From Trypanosoma brucei gambiense DAL972 (Eukaryota; Euglenozoa; Kinetoplastea; Trypanosomatida; Trypanosomatidae), in assembly GCF_000210295.1 (NCBI RefSeq), contig NC_026744.1:4292617-4356616 (forward strand): a stretch of DNA of 64,000 nt. Reading direction: 5' to 3'. The notes below the pieces were generated by a model. That model was not told where the DNA came from. It ran no database searches and worked only from the letters and a program-made list of their open reading frames with translations. Both the position numbers and the translations under genes were made by a program. Positions 1 to 9,453 of the stretch are shown here, piece by piece; position 1 is the stretch's first letter; each line of letters begins with the position of its first letter.

Positions 1-163
1 AAAAAAGAGAGAGGTGAAGAATGGACCGCAATTCACAAGACGTAGCGGCTACCTCACACCCAAATTTCAAAAAGCTCACAACAACGGAAATAGAAGCAGG
101 CAATTTAGAAGTGAGAAGCCACTGCTCACCTCAACCCAGTCCAATAGCGAAGAGTTGGAATTG

Positions 164-265
<102 letters not shown>

Positions 266-287
266 CCCTTCCCCTCTTTTTTGGTTC

Positions 288-3200
288 CTACGTAACGTTG
301 TTAAAAAGGCTACGCGCGGCCTCATCTACACTTCCATTCGTGCTTCGAAGAGCATTCTTCGCCTTCTCCTTTGAGACGCCAAGTTTCACTAACTGCTGCA
401 CTTCCGCATCGAAGGACGTCCAACGACCCTTCTCCCCCTTTGGTGGTTTCTCCCTGAGCCGCTCACCCACGTCCTCGCAAAGCAACCGGGCAGCCGCCTT
501 TTCCACGTCACCGCTATAATGCGTGAGTACAGGCACGACATGACTCCGGGGAAACCCCAAGTCCATCAGATCTCGTATTTTTGTCGTGTAGTCCGCCGCG
601 GCATGTGCACTATGTTTCGCCTCTAACAGGATAGCACTCAATTGAGTGACGCCAATGCTATCTCGCAATCGATCCAACGTTACACGGGCGGATTCTTCCT
701 TCAACAAATGTCGTCTCACAGAGGCAAGTTCTGTTTCCGTCACTCCGTAGCCCCGCAAGACCATCTCGTCACAGCCCGCTAGTCTGTAAAGGGTGTTAAT
801 GCCATTGCGCAGAAACTTCTCAATGATCTGCTGCCGCATGCCGGCCTCATCCATCACACGCGTGAAGGAGAGCGGCAGAGATCCATCAAACCGCTGCCGT
901 TGCATTTCAAGCAACGCCTTTAGTGATTCCTCACGCTTCGGTAGGAACAGCACGACGTCTCGTATTGTCACTACGCCAATAGACGGAAACAGAGCAGACA
1001 ACTCCTCTATCCAATCCATCAGTTCCCTGTTCGTGGCATTGACAGACATCTGCGCCACGCGCCGCGCCTGCTCCTCTCGTTCCAGCTTCAGCTCCGCTTG
1101 ACGGCGCTCTTCCACCCGACGTTTCGACTCACGATAAACATAAACCCACCGTCGGAGGAGAGGGACGCACCGACGTAAAAGACAACCCTTTCGGCGCAGC
1201 AGCAACCTCTCAAGTGAAGCCCACACTTCCGCACGGAGAAAGACTTTGGTACGGCCCACAGCGAAATTGGGGCTTGCCCAGTCGTAGAGCTTTTGATAGA
1301 CCGCGAGCATAGTCTTCGCCGCTTCTTCAATGCAATGACGCTTGTACAACTCTGCTGGTGACCGCGGCATAATGAGAAAGAAGTACCTGCAAAAGTCGTG
1401 AATGGAGCGGCGCACTGGGTATCCCTGCCGTTTTAGTTTAATGGTCTGTAACAAAGACGTCGATTCCAGTTGATTCGAAACGAGAACGTTTTCAAACAGG
1501 TGTGGACTTGCAGACATGTTGGGTTTAATGCAACGAACGAATTGGGTTTCCGTCAACTCCAACTCCTCTCTCAGTGCAGTTAGTTGATTTTGAAAGCGCA
1601 GCCCCACCGTATGTTTTCGATCATTGAGCACTGGGCCGTCAGAAAACAGGGAGCGAATGAACGTATCCGCAGAGTTGCTTACAGTCTGGTATACCTCATG
1701 CTTGATGCCATCTGTATTCTTCTCCAGCCAATCCCCTGTGGTGTAGTTCACGAAAGAGGCATAGTGCCTAACACCAAATTGGTTCGGAACGGTGCTTTTG
1801 GGAAGCACAAAGAACGTGTTTAAGGTTCGCCAATGGTCCCATACATTTTGAGTGAAACGCTCCGAGGTTCCAGTCTTGTAGTTGCACTCATTGTCAAGCA
1901 AGGCGAATATACCAAACCTCTTTTGTTCAAACATACCGATGCACTCCGTGTTGTCGGGAAAAGCCACTTCCGGGATACTCACGCCTTCGCTCTTACACTC
2001 TGCCTCGTCATTGAGGAAGGTATATTTGTTATAGTGGTTCTGTAACACATCGTTGGCGTAATTGATGCACAACTGTTCGAAACCATTGGTGGAAAAATTC
2101 TCAAAACCGAAGATGTCAAGAAGCCCAATGTACTTACACTCATTTGTGCTCTCCTGTGGCGCAATTGATGCGTTTACAAGCTTCACGAGGCGATCAAACA
2201 GCCCAACATAAATAGCCTTACAAAAGGCTCCACAAAAACCTTCAGCCTCCCTCTTGTTGGCATGAATTGTCACGATGTTCGTACTACTTTTCACGAGAAA
2301 ACACTCACGCAAGAGCTTGGGGTCCACCTGGAGAAGTCCACAGGCTGTTAGAAACGGGCCCTCATCCACTATGTATGCCTTATCATTTTGGTCTGACGTA
2401 AACTCCAATTCCAACAGATGCAAAATGACCGCAAGTATCTTAAACATGCTTCTCGAAGTATTGTTAGCAATGCCAAGATTAGTGAGCGCCTTCCGTACTT
2501 TACTGAACTCCTCGGCGTCATTCAATGTTTCACCGTCCACACCACGGCGGTCAAATGTGTTGCCAACTCTGAGACATTTGTAGTCAGCCGATGTTTTCAA
2601 ACCACCAAGCTCTGCCTTTTCCTCCGGAGAAAGTCCGGCGAGCATTTCGTAGAAAATGTGGTAATTCCGCTCACCACTAGCCTGTCGAACAATGCGGCTC
2701 TTTTCCAATAGGTACGTGGACACCTTACCACCCACCATGACTCCGGAGACACTGTCGAAGTAGAGTTTGATGTACTTGCCGAAACGTGATGAGTTGTGGT
2801 TGCGCAAAGTGCGAGCATTGCCAAATGATTCCAGCACGGGATTGCTCCACTCAAGGCTGTCGGAAACTTTATCCGCAACCCGACGTTGCATAGGGTTACC
2901 ACTACGCTGATGACTCATCTGGCCGAGGTAGCCGACCAACATTTTGGTCGTCTCCGTCTTGCCACTGCCGGATTCACCGGAGATAACAACAGATTGGTTT
3001 CTGAGACCTCGTACAATTATTTGAACGTACGCTCTGTGCGCCACTTGCCACACGTGAGGAGGAAGTAGACGCTGGTTCGGTGAAGTGAGGTATTTTTCAC
3101 GGTTTTTGTCAGTGTTAAATGGCATAGGTTGAAATGGATTAACACTAAGCACAACCTCACCCAACAACGAATACTGCAAGTGCAGCTCCTCGAAACGCTG

Positions 3201-3467
3201 TTTGATGCAATGCAGCGCAGGTGCTACGTGGAGGTCGTTCAGATGAAACAAATCGGGATTCTCCGCGTCAAAGGCTTGTGGAATATAGCCGTGCACCCTC
3301 GTGATTGGGATGGTCTCAACATTCCCACTCGCGGCATCCTCCACTTGCACCTTTCCACTCCCCTCCGGAACCGCCTTTACGACACCGCGGATCCACCCCT
3401 TCTGTTGCTGCTGGAAATACACCTGCTGCCCCACAACTACGCGTTCGACTTTTTGCTCCGTGGCCAT
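288..3467 (-). CDS. Myo21: Class XXI (kinetoplastid) myosin heavy chain with C-terminal UBA domains
   Basis: Unconventional myosin, 1059 residues: an actin-dependent ATPase motor. The P-loop GESGSGKT is at about residues 164-171, switch I NHNSSRFG at about 223-230 and switch II DIFGFENF at about 451-458, so the motor should be active. An SH3-like N-terminal region precedes it. The neck is Arg-rich without a clean IQ motif. The tail ends in two UBA-like modules (about 963-998 and 1019-1059), the arrangement known for trypanosomatid myosin XXI; the length also matches that class. The in-frame extension to 3551 begins with GTG, so the first ATG at 3467 was chosen. It is the last gene of the visible array. 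A role in endocytic or flagellar-pocket traffic is known for the family and inferred here. Confidence 0.93.
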   Translation of the reverse strand: MATEQKVERVVVGQQVYFQQQQKGWIRGVVKAVPEGSGKVQVEDAASGNVETIPITRVHGYIPQAFDAENPDLFHLNDLHVAPALHCIKQRFEELHLQYSLLGEVVLSVNPFQPMPFNTDKNREKYLTSPNQRLLPPHVWQVAHRAYVQIIVRGLRNQSVVISGESGSGKTETTKMLVGYLGQMSHQRSGNPMQRRVADKVSDSLEWSNPVLESFGNARTLRNHNSSRFGKYIKLYFDSVSGVMVGGKVSTYLLEKSRIVRQASGERNYHIFYEMLAGLSPEEKAELGGLKTSADYKCLRVGNTFDRRGVDGETLNDAEEFSKVRKALTNLGIANNTSRSMFKILAVILHLLELEFTSDQNDKAYIVDEGPFLTACGLLQVDPKLLRECFLVKSSTNIVTIHANKREAEGFCGAFCKAIYVGLFDRLVKLVNASIAPQESTNECKYIGLLDIFGFENFSTNGFEQLCINYANDVLQNHYNKYTFLNDEAECKSEGVSIPEVAFPDNTECIGMFEQKRFGIFALLDNECNYKTGTSERFTQNVWDHWRTLNTFFVLPKSTVPNQFGVRHYASFVNYTTGDWLEKNTDGIKHEVYQTVSNSADTFIRSLFSDGPVLNDRKHTVGLRFQNQLTALREELELTETQFVRCIKPNMSASPHLFENVLVSNQLESTSLLQTIKLKRQGYPVRRSIHDFCRYFFLIMPRSPAELYKRHCIEEAAKTMLAVYQKLYDWASPNFAVGRTKVFLRAEVWASLERLLLRRKGCLLRRCVPLLRRWVYVYRESKRRVEERRQAELKLEREEQARRVAQMSVNATNRELMDWIEELSALFPSIGVVTIRDVVLFLPKREESLKALLEMQRQRFDGSLPLSFTRVMDEAGMRQQIIEKFLRNGINTLYRLAGCDEMVLRGYGVTETELASVRRHLLKEESARVTLDRLRDSIGVTQLSAILLEAKHSAHAAADYTTKIRDLMDLGFPRSHVVPVLTHYSGDVEKAAARLLCEDVGERLREKPPKGEKGRWTSFDAEVQQLVKLGVSKEKAKNALRSTNGSVDEAARSLFNNVT

Positions 3468-4332
3468 ATCAAAACAAGTGGATAAGTTGTCCCCAATTAA
3501 ACTATATTTTCCCTTCCCCGTTCTGACTCCACTTGAAATATGACGAACCACAGCAATGAACAGGCACTATAAGCCTCGTCGATCACAACCCCCTTTTGTA
3601 CCTTCAGCTCTTCCGACAGCACTGTCTTCGGTAGTTCAGGGCACTATTTGTTAGCACACTCTTTCTTTTCCGACCTAATTCTTCCACAGTTCGCTCTGTG
3701 CAAATTTAGTTCGACGCTACTTGCGTGCTATTGTTTTTGCTCGTGTCAGGAGAACAATATCAACCTTTCTTTCTTATTTGTGCCTTCCCTGTCGTATAAC
3801 CATGTAATGGCGCCAGCAAGAAGAAAGCGTGAAAACAGCAAACAGTAATGCATTTTATTTATTTTATTTTTTTGCCCCCCCCCCATTCCACAGGCATAAA
3901 ACAATCACACGGATACAGCACGAATGGTAGAAAGTGAGGAACAGAAAAAAAAAGAAAGAAGGGTGTAGTAGCAGGTGAATGAAAAAAAAAACATTTGTAG
4001 CAATCACGATAAAAGTAACTATAAAGGTGAACAACGAAAGCGCATAGACCATAAATGACTAATCAGCCAACAAACAAAACACCTAAATATATCTCATCCA
4101 CACCCTCACAGCATGCAAAAAACAACGTCGGAAGAGGAAATATGTGCTAAGCCAGAAGGACTGACGCTCCTTTAGGGAGAAAAAAAAAGGTGAGCGGATT
4201 ATCGACAGCTCAAACCTTTTTGCATGTGGTACCGCTCAATTTTCATAACGACAAGCACTGTTGCTGTGACCACTATTGCGCTTGTGTAAATGCGCGCGTG
4301 GATGCTGCGGAGGGAGTGGACAATACTGCAGA
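3468..4332. other. Intergenic region, SNARE to myosin
   Basis: No gene seen. It holds the SNARE 3' UTR and the myosin trans-splicing region. A run of ten C on the plus strand lies at 3875-3884, next to A- and T-rich tracts. Confidence 0.7.
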
Positions 4333-4797
4333 TCAGGTGTCTTTATAAATCTTCCCCTTGAAGAAGAGAGCAACGAGCGAGCCAATTGCAACAATTGTTA
4401 AGAAAATGGGGAAGAAACAGAAAAGCTTCCTCGAGCTTGCATTGCGCTCAGAGGCTTCGGCAATCTGTTCCCTACCCGCAGCGACGCTGTCCAACGCAGC
4501 AGTTACGTTAACCCTTACGGCGTCAAGGGGCTCCTGCTGCTGTTCCACTAGTAATGCAAAGTCCTCCGCCACCGCCCGCAAATCTTCTACGCCCTCTTTG
4601 ATGGCCACAGCCTCCACTAGTTTCTCGCGCTGGATTTGTTCCTCCACACGCATTCCGCCCAAATCTACGTAGCGAAGCAGAGATTGTTTCACATCATCCG
4701 TTTCTTCCGGGGGGGCGGACCTCCGGGGAATTGGTGGACGCCGGCCCCCTTCGCCGCCACCTGCCAATGAGCGATACTCCGACCGCTGTGAATTCAT
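4333..4797 (-). CDS. Short Qa-type SNARE (syntaxin-like), tail-anchored
   Basis: A 154-residue protein with one SNARE motif followed directly by a C-terminal membrane anchor (about residues 126-146) and a short lysine-containing tail, the plan of a target SNARE driving membrane fusion. The central pattern EDFALLVEQQQEPLDAV followed by NVTAALDSV fits the Qa consensus around the zero-layer glutamine. The N-terminal half is short, glycine/proline/arginine-rich and too small for the three-helix Habc domain usual in syntaxins. The longer frame to 4848 starts with GTG; ATG at 4797 is used. The target organelle cannot be told from sequence. A Qc assignment is possible but fits less well. Confidence 0.8.
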   Translation of the reverse strand: MNSQRSEYRSLAGGGEGGRRPPIPRRSAPPEETDDVKQSLLRYVDLGGMRVEEQIQREKLVEAVAIKEGVEDLRAVAEDFALLVEQQQEPLDAVRVNVTAALDSVAAGREQIAEASERNASSRKLFCFFPIFLTIVAIGSLVALFFKGKIYKDT

Positions 4798-5444
4798 TAC
4801 TGCTTGGCGTACTAATTTAACGCTGCCGCCACACAGTCGAATAGACACAAAAGACGATGAGGGAAGAACTCGGTACGAACTTTACACTAAGTACTATGAT
4901 GTCTACCGTTCTGTTTTCTTTCTTCTTTGATTGACAGGCACGTTATATACCTAGTGGGGCTTTCCACAGAGCGACAGCGTGCTGGTACCAAGCACAACAA
5001 GTGCAATAGGCAGGGAAGCCATAAAAGTGGTAGACCACCAAAAGAGAGGAAAAAAATAAAGTAAATTACTGGAAGAGAGCATAAGCGGAAGGTGGGGCAA
5101 CAGAAGGGTGTGAATACGCGATCCTACGCTTATTCAACTCAGCGAGAACTAAATCAAGGGAAGAAGGACGTAAAAACGTATGGCAGAAACTAATCCGTAG
5201 CAATGCCGAAGGCAATGGAGCGCCGTCGACTGCAGATTCCACCTGTAAAGATACGGTGACTCATAGGTCACCAATAATCAGTGGCTAACAATAGCCGGAA
5301 ATGAGTGAGAGAATTTGGCCACATTCTTACAACGTGATAACCTCCCTCCCGCGGGTGCGCATCGTTCCAATTAATTCCCCGCCTCACTCAAGATTTGTAT
5401 CCCTTGGCGTGTAGTATTAGAGACACCCAGAGAGACATGGTACG
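4798..5444. other. Intergenic region
   Basis: No gene seen. The A/G-rich plus-strand stretch at about 5040-5065 would be a pyrimidine tract in the sense RNA. Confidence 0.65.
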
Positions 5445-8267
5445 CTACTGTGCTGTTTCTTTCTGCTGCAGGGCCCTGAAGTATGCAGCGTCTGCTTCCG
5501 TGTCTTGCTCATGCCGCTGCCTTACTGCTTCGAGCCACTTGGTGAGGCCCAGCTGTTGCTGCTTAACTGCCATAGCATCTTTCTGCTTACTTAGCCGAAG
5601 CGAAGTTGCTGATGCGCCCAGAAGCCGCGCATGCCTCACACGCACAGAGGCAAGAAGTTCCGGTGTTGGTAGCGGGATAGGGATGCTGTAAGCCACACGA
5701 TCGCGACTTAGCTCCTCCTCCATTACCTCTGGCATTTGCCGCTGCCGGTGAAAGGCTTCCTCATCATTGCGGATGGCCAGCTCATCACTTTTTACCGCAA
5801 TGGTATCACGCACTCGCTGTTCCAGTTGCTGCAACGCAGCGGCATCCAGCGAGTTCTCTGCCTCCAGCAGTTCGTCAGCTGCGGTGAATACAAACGGAAT
5901 GATTACCACCACATCCCCGTCGTCGCCATTCCGTGCTGAATGGGCGTATGCGGTGTTGATACCGCTGGGGGTCGGCGCACTGCCTGGACTACGTTTCCCT
6001 GACCTCAAATGTGGTTTGGCTCGCACAGTGACCAGCTGTTTCCGCTGACGGAGCACTGCACAGGGGCCGTATCGATCTGCAAAACTCACAGGTGGATTGA
6101 CAACACCCAGTAGTGTGAAGGGAGTGTCTTTGGCCACCGGCACCGATGATATAACAGCGCTCCGAAGGTCCGTATCGAGCACATGCTGAAGGATGGCACC
6201 AAAAGCCTGCACGTCATATGGATGTACCACTTGACGTGAAGGATCCAGTACCAAAACTTCTTTACCCTTCGAATAACCTTCCATTGACTCAAGCGCAGTG
6301 ACAGGTACGGTGAGGCTCACAACCTCGATGGACGCACGCAGATGACCTGGATGAGATGATGAATGCTCCAAACGGAGCCTTTTGGGGGGTGAAGGGTTGT
6401 CGTTTATTGTATCATTCACCTGGGTTTCGTCGGTTTGGCTGCTAATGGAGGGGATTCGACACTCCACAATGACAGTTTCCGGTGACGCCGGGTTAACTGC
6501 AGTCACCTGCACAATTTTGTCGGAGATGAGAGTGTCTCCAAACGGAACGGGAACGGCGAGATAAAACTGGCTCCCCACCATTTTGAAGGCCGTTTCAAAA
6601 GCTTCGCCAGAGGCCGTTGAGCCCGCATCCCCTCTCTCTTTTCCGTGGCCATTGTAGGTGAGGAGAAGTGTGGCGGCCTGCTGCGTTATAGCACTCGTAA
6701 GAGCGCGGAGAAGCTGTACACCACCGTCCGCCACCAAAACATGCTTGCCGTCCCGCAAGCGAATGAGGTTACGCACCTCACTGAGATCGTCAATATCCAC
6801 GTGACGACTAATAAACGTACCGTACGCCCCGTCCATTGATGAGTAAAAGTCCGTCGCTTCGTAGTCAACGAACTCAACTCCGGGAAAGTCCGTTTCCGCG
6901 CAAAGTGGCTTGATTACTTTTGTCACATCACAGATGGTCACGCGGCTACCCACAAGGAATAACCCCTGTGACGAAGCCTTCCGCTGCTGATGTGCACTGC
7001 GCTGCACCTCCCTCTTCATACGCTGTTTTGCCTCCTCCGTCTGAATCAAAAGATCACCGAGTACCTTCGCTCGTACCTCACGCTCCAGCCTAATACACGC
7101 GGCGCACAGCAACGTTTTATTCTCTAAGCTATGGCCGCAACGCGTTGCCTCAGAGCAGGTGGTGCTGAGCGGGCCGAGACACCGGCAGCACTCCGTAGGG
7201 TACTCAACAGCGCAGGGGAGAAAAGCATCCGCACAACTGCCTTTAAAAACGTGTCGGACCGTAGCGTAAATAGGTTGCAGCGTTGCCTGGTCAAGACCAA
7301 TAATAACAGCATGTGAGCATGTAAGTGGCTTCTCGATAACCTCAAAGCAGTTGCACAACTCGCTACAGCTGTGTAAGCATTCATGACCGCATGGCATGGC
7401 CGCCTGACAAGCATAGGGGCAATTGCTGTGGGATACGCGTGGATGGCACTGTTCCATGCACACATGTTCTTCTCTTTGACACACGAACGGCTTCAGACAG
7501 AGCCGTCGGCAACCGCGAACAATCGGCACGATACCGTACTCCAGTTGCCGCTGGTCTGCATGACGGGAGCAACAGAGTGGAATACGAGGTCCCATCAAGG
7601 ATGGGAGCTGGGCATCTGCCGGTAGTTTGTCACCTTCATTGAAAGAAATGGATACCAATTCACCCTTTAGCTTCATCACAAGTGCTTTCCACTGCGGCCA
7701 CTGAGTCGTAAAACGTGGCGTAGTCCAGCCTACATCGGTGACGAGTATAAAAGCCCCTCCTGCACCAGCAACTGCATCGGCGATGAACTGATCCTGCTGC
7801 ATAGCCGCCTGCAAATGCTTTTTAGTGGGTGGCAGTGTTAAGAGGTATATGACTACTTCGTATTGATGTACCATCTTGTCCCTTTTATTCATTGCTGTGA
7901 GTTCATGTGGGGCCAGTAGTGTTGGGAGTGAAACATCATCGGATATACCAGATTGTGCACCATGCGCCCTACCTTGCAGTGCGTGCTTTAGCTGCGCTCC
8001 CAACTTTGTCTTCACGTCGCCTGGGACGATAATAGCCACTTGGGTCAAGTTAGCACCATTGTCATTGAACCAACAGACGAGGTTAACCGTTTTCTGGAGC
8101 TCTCGAGTGCTTCGCTCGCTCTCAACAGTCACTTGATGTGTCCAAAGCCACAAAGGCACCTGCAATCCCATAGACAGCGCTCGCGACCGCCCGGCATGGC
8201 CATTGTAAAAGAAAGCTGTAATGACCTTTTCCAGCGTGGAACTGAACGTGTTGGTTCTCTTTTCCAT
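5445..8267 (-). CDS. NFX1/ZNFX1-type zinc-finger protein with a degenerate helicase-like N-terminus
   Basis: A 940-residue protein with a cysteine/histidine-rich region at about residues 230-390 containing repeated CGHxCxxxC-type elements (for example PCGHECLHSCSELCNC), as in NF-X1 type zinc fingers. Just before the fingers, the pattern around GPRIPLCCSRH resembles the junction that follows the second RecA domain in ZNFX1-like SF1 helicases, and residues about 138-205 look like a decayed end of that domain. No Walker A motif or arginine-finger motif VI is visible, so ATPase activity is unlikely. The C-terminal half is unassigned and ends in charged, probably coiled-coil sequence. Known relatives act in RNA surveillance; that role is inferred. 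The frame to 8279 opens with TTG; ATG at 8267 is used. Confidence 0.72.
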   Translation of the reverse strand: MEKRTNTFSSTLEKVITAFFYNGHAGRSRALSMGLQVPLWLWTHQVTVESERSTRELQKTVNLVCWFNDNGANLTQVAIIVPGDVKTKLGAQLKHALQGRAHGAQSGISDDVSLPTLLAPHELTAMNKRDKMVHQYEVVIYLLTLPPTKKHLQAAMQQDQFIADAVAGAGGAFILVTDVGWTTPRFTTQWPQWKALVMKLKGELVSISFNEGDKLPADAQLPSLMGPRIPLCCSRHADQRQLEYGIVPIVRGCRRLCLKPFVCQREEHVCMEQCHPRVSHSNCPYACQAAMPCGHECLHSCSELCNCFEVIEKPLTCSHAVIIGLDQATLQPIYATVRHVFKGSCADAFLPCAVEYPTECCRCLGPLSTTCSEATRCGHSLENKTLLCAACIRLEREVRAKVLGDLLIQTEEAKQRMKREVQRSAHQQRKASSQGLFLVGSRVTICDVTKVIKPLCAETDFPGVEFVDYEATDFYSSMDGAYGTFISRHVDIDDLSEVRNLIRLRDGKHVLVADGGVQLLRALTSAITQQAATLLLTYNGHGKERGDAGSTASGEAFETAFKMVGSQFYLAVPVPFGDTLISDKIVQVTAVNPASPETVIVECRIPSISSQTDETQVNDTINDNPSPPKRLRLEHSSSHPGHLRASIEVVSLTVPVTALESMEGYSKGKEVLVLDPSRQVVHPYDVQAFGAILQHVLDTDLRSAVISSVPVAKDTPFTLLGVVNPPVSFADRYGPCAVLRQRKQLVTVRAKPHLRSGKRSPGSAPTPSGINTAYAHSARNGDDGDVVVIIPFVFTAADELLEAENSLDAAALQQLEQRVRDTIAVKSDELAIRNDEEAFHRQRQMPEVMEEELSRDRVAYSIPIPLPTPELLASVRVRHARLLGASATSLRLSKQKDAMAVKQQQLGLTKWLEAVRQRHEQDTEADAAYFRALQQKETAQ

Positions 8268-9453
8268 ACCTGCGCCCAACCCACTACAACGCCTCTGCCT
8301 CTAGTCGAAAAGAACAAAATGTGTGCGTACATATATGTGTAGAAGACAGATAAGGGAAGATAACAGATGTTTCAGGGTAATAGAAACGGTAAAGAAGCGG
8401 TATTTAAGTTGTTTCTTCAGCCAAACAAAAAGAAGTTCAGAAAGTGAACAAAATAATAGCAATAGTGCGACATTCATTGACAGCGGTGGGAGCACCCAAG
8501 CACTTTTCCATTCATGCGATCCATGACGGTTTTTTATCCCTGAAGCACGCCTGAGCTTACGATCTTTGAGTGATGGGGCTTGGAGTAAGAAATTATTACC
8601 TTTTATATTCGACATTACTGTACCACAGAAAAAAAAAACCCTCTATGCATGCGCTGCTCACGCAACCACGTAATAGAAGAGAAACACACACACACACACA
8701 CAAAACTGATGATAACCTACCCCAAACGTGAAAACAGTGCGCCCGTATTCCATCACATACCCAGTCAGTTATAACATCTGTTGTGGTTCACCTGCTAACT
8801 ACATCATGTTTTTCCGCTCCCGGTTGGTGAGCCCAGAGACACGTAACAGCGGTGGCAATGTTTACGACAGCCTTCACAGCATTTCTTCCTAATGCGCTCC
8901 CATTTTACTTCCTACAATCTTCTATGGATGTGAGAAGAAAAGCTAATTTATTTTTAAACGTTGGCATACGCTTACCCGTTCGGCACCGTTGTCTGACAAG
9001 CCACTACGTTTCAACCGTTCCGGGACGAAATGCAAAACAACACCAGCTTCATTATTACCATTATTATTCGTCGCGATTTCCCTAATGACCACAGGAAGCA
9101 AGGGAAATTGTAAATATGAAAGTCGTACTTACGTGTTTTTAACTGCTCAACAGAACTGCTGGCACCACCACCCCTCCCCCTCCTTCTCATCCACAACACA
9201 CAATTGGCATCCTCGTAGGTCTTTAGCCAACTGAAGGAATTATGTCAATGACACACGCGCATAGGTCTCCTAGCGAGTTTGCCATTCCTTTTCTGAGCCC
9301 TCTTTATTTTATCCCTAAGAGGGTGATGGGCTACGGGAATAAAGAAGGGAAAGAGGGTAGAGGCCCACATTCTGAAAAAAAAGCCTACTACAGAGCGAAT
9401 GATCCCTTGAGCCCTGACTTATTATTTGCTCCTTGCTTCACTTCATATGGTTA
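8268..9453. other. Intergenic region, importin to NFX1-like gene
   Basis: No convincing gene. A CA run lies at about 8686-8702. A minus-strand frame at 8301-8615 has an ATG but ends 34 bases before the next start codon and is probably chance. Confidence 0.6.

Noticed and set aside
8301..8615. 104-codon minus-strand frame with ATG and nearby AG
   Set aside because: It would end 34 bases before the next gene's ATG, leaving no room for polyadenylation and trans-splicing; composition is biased and T-rich.
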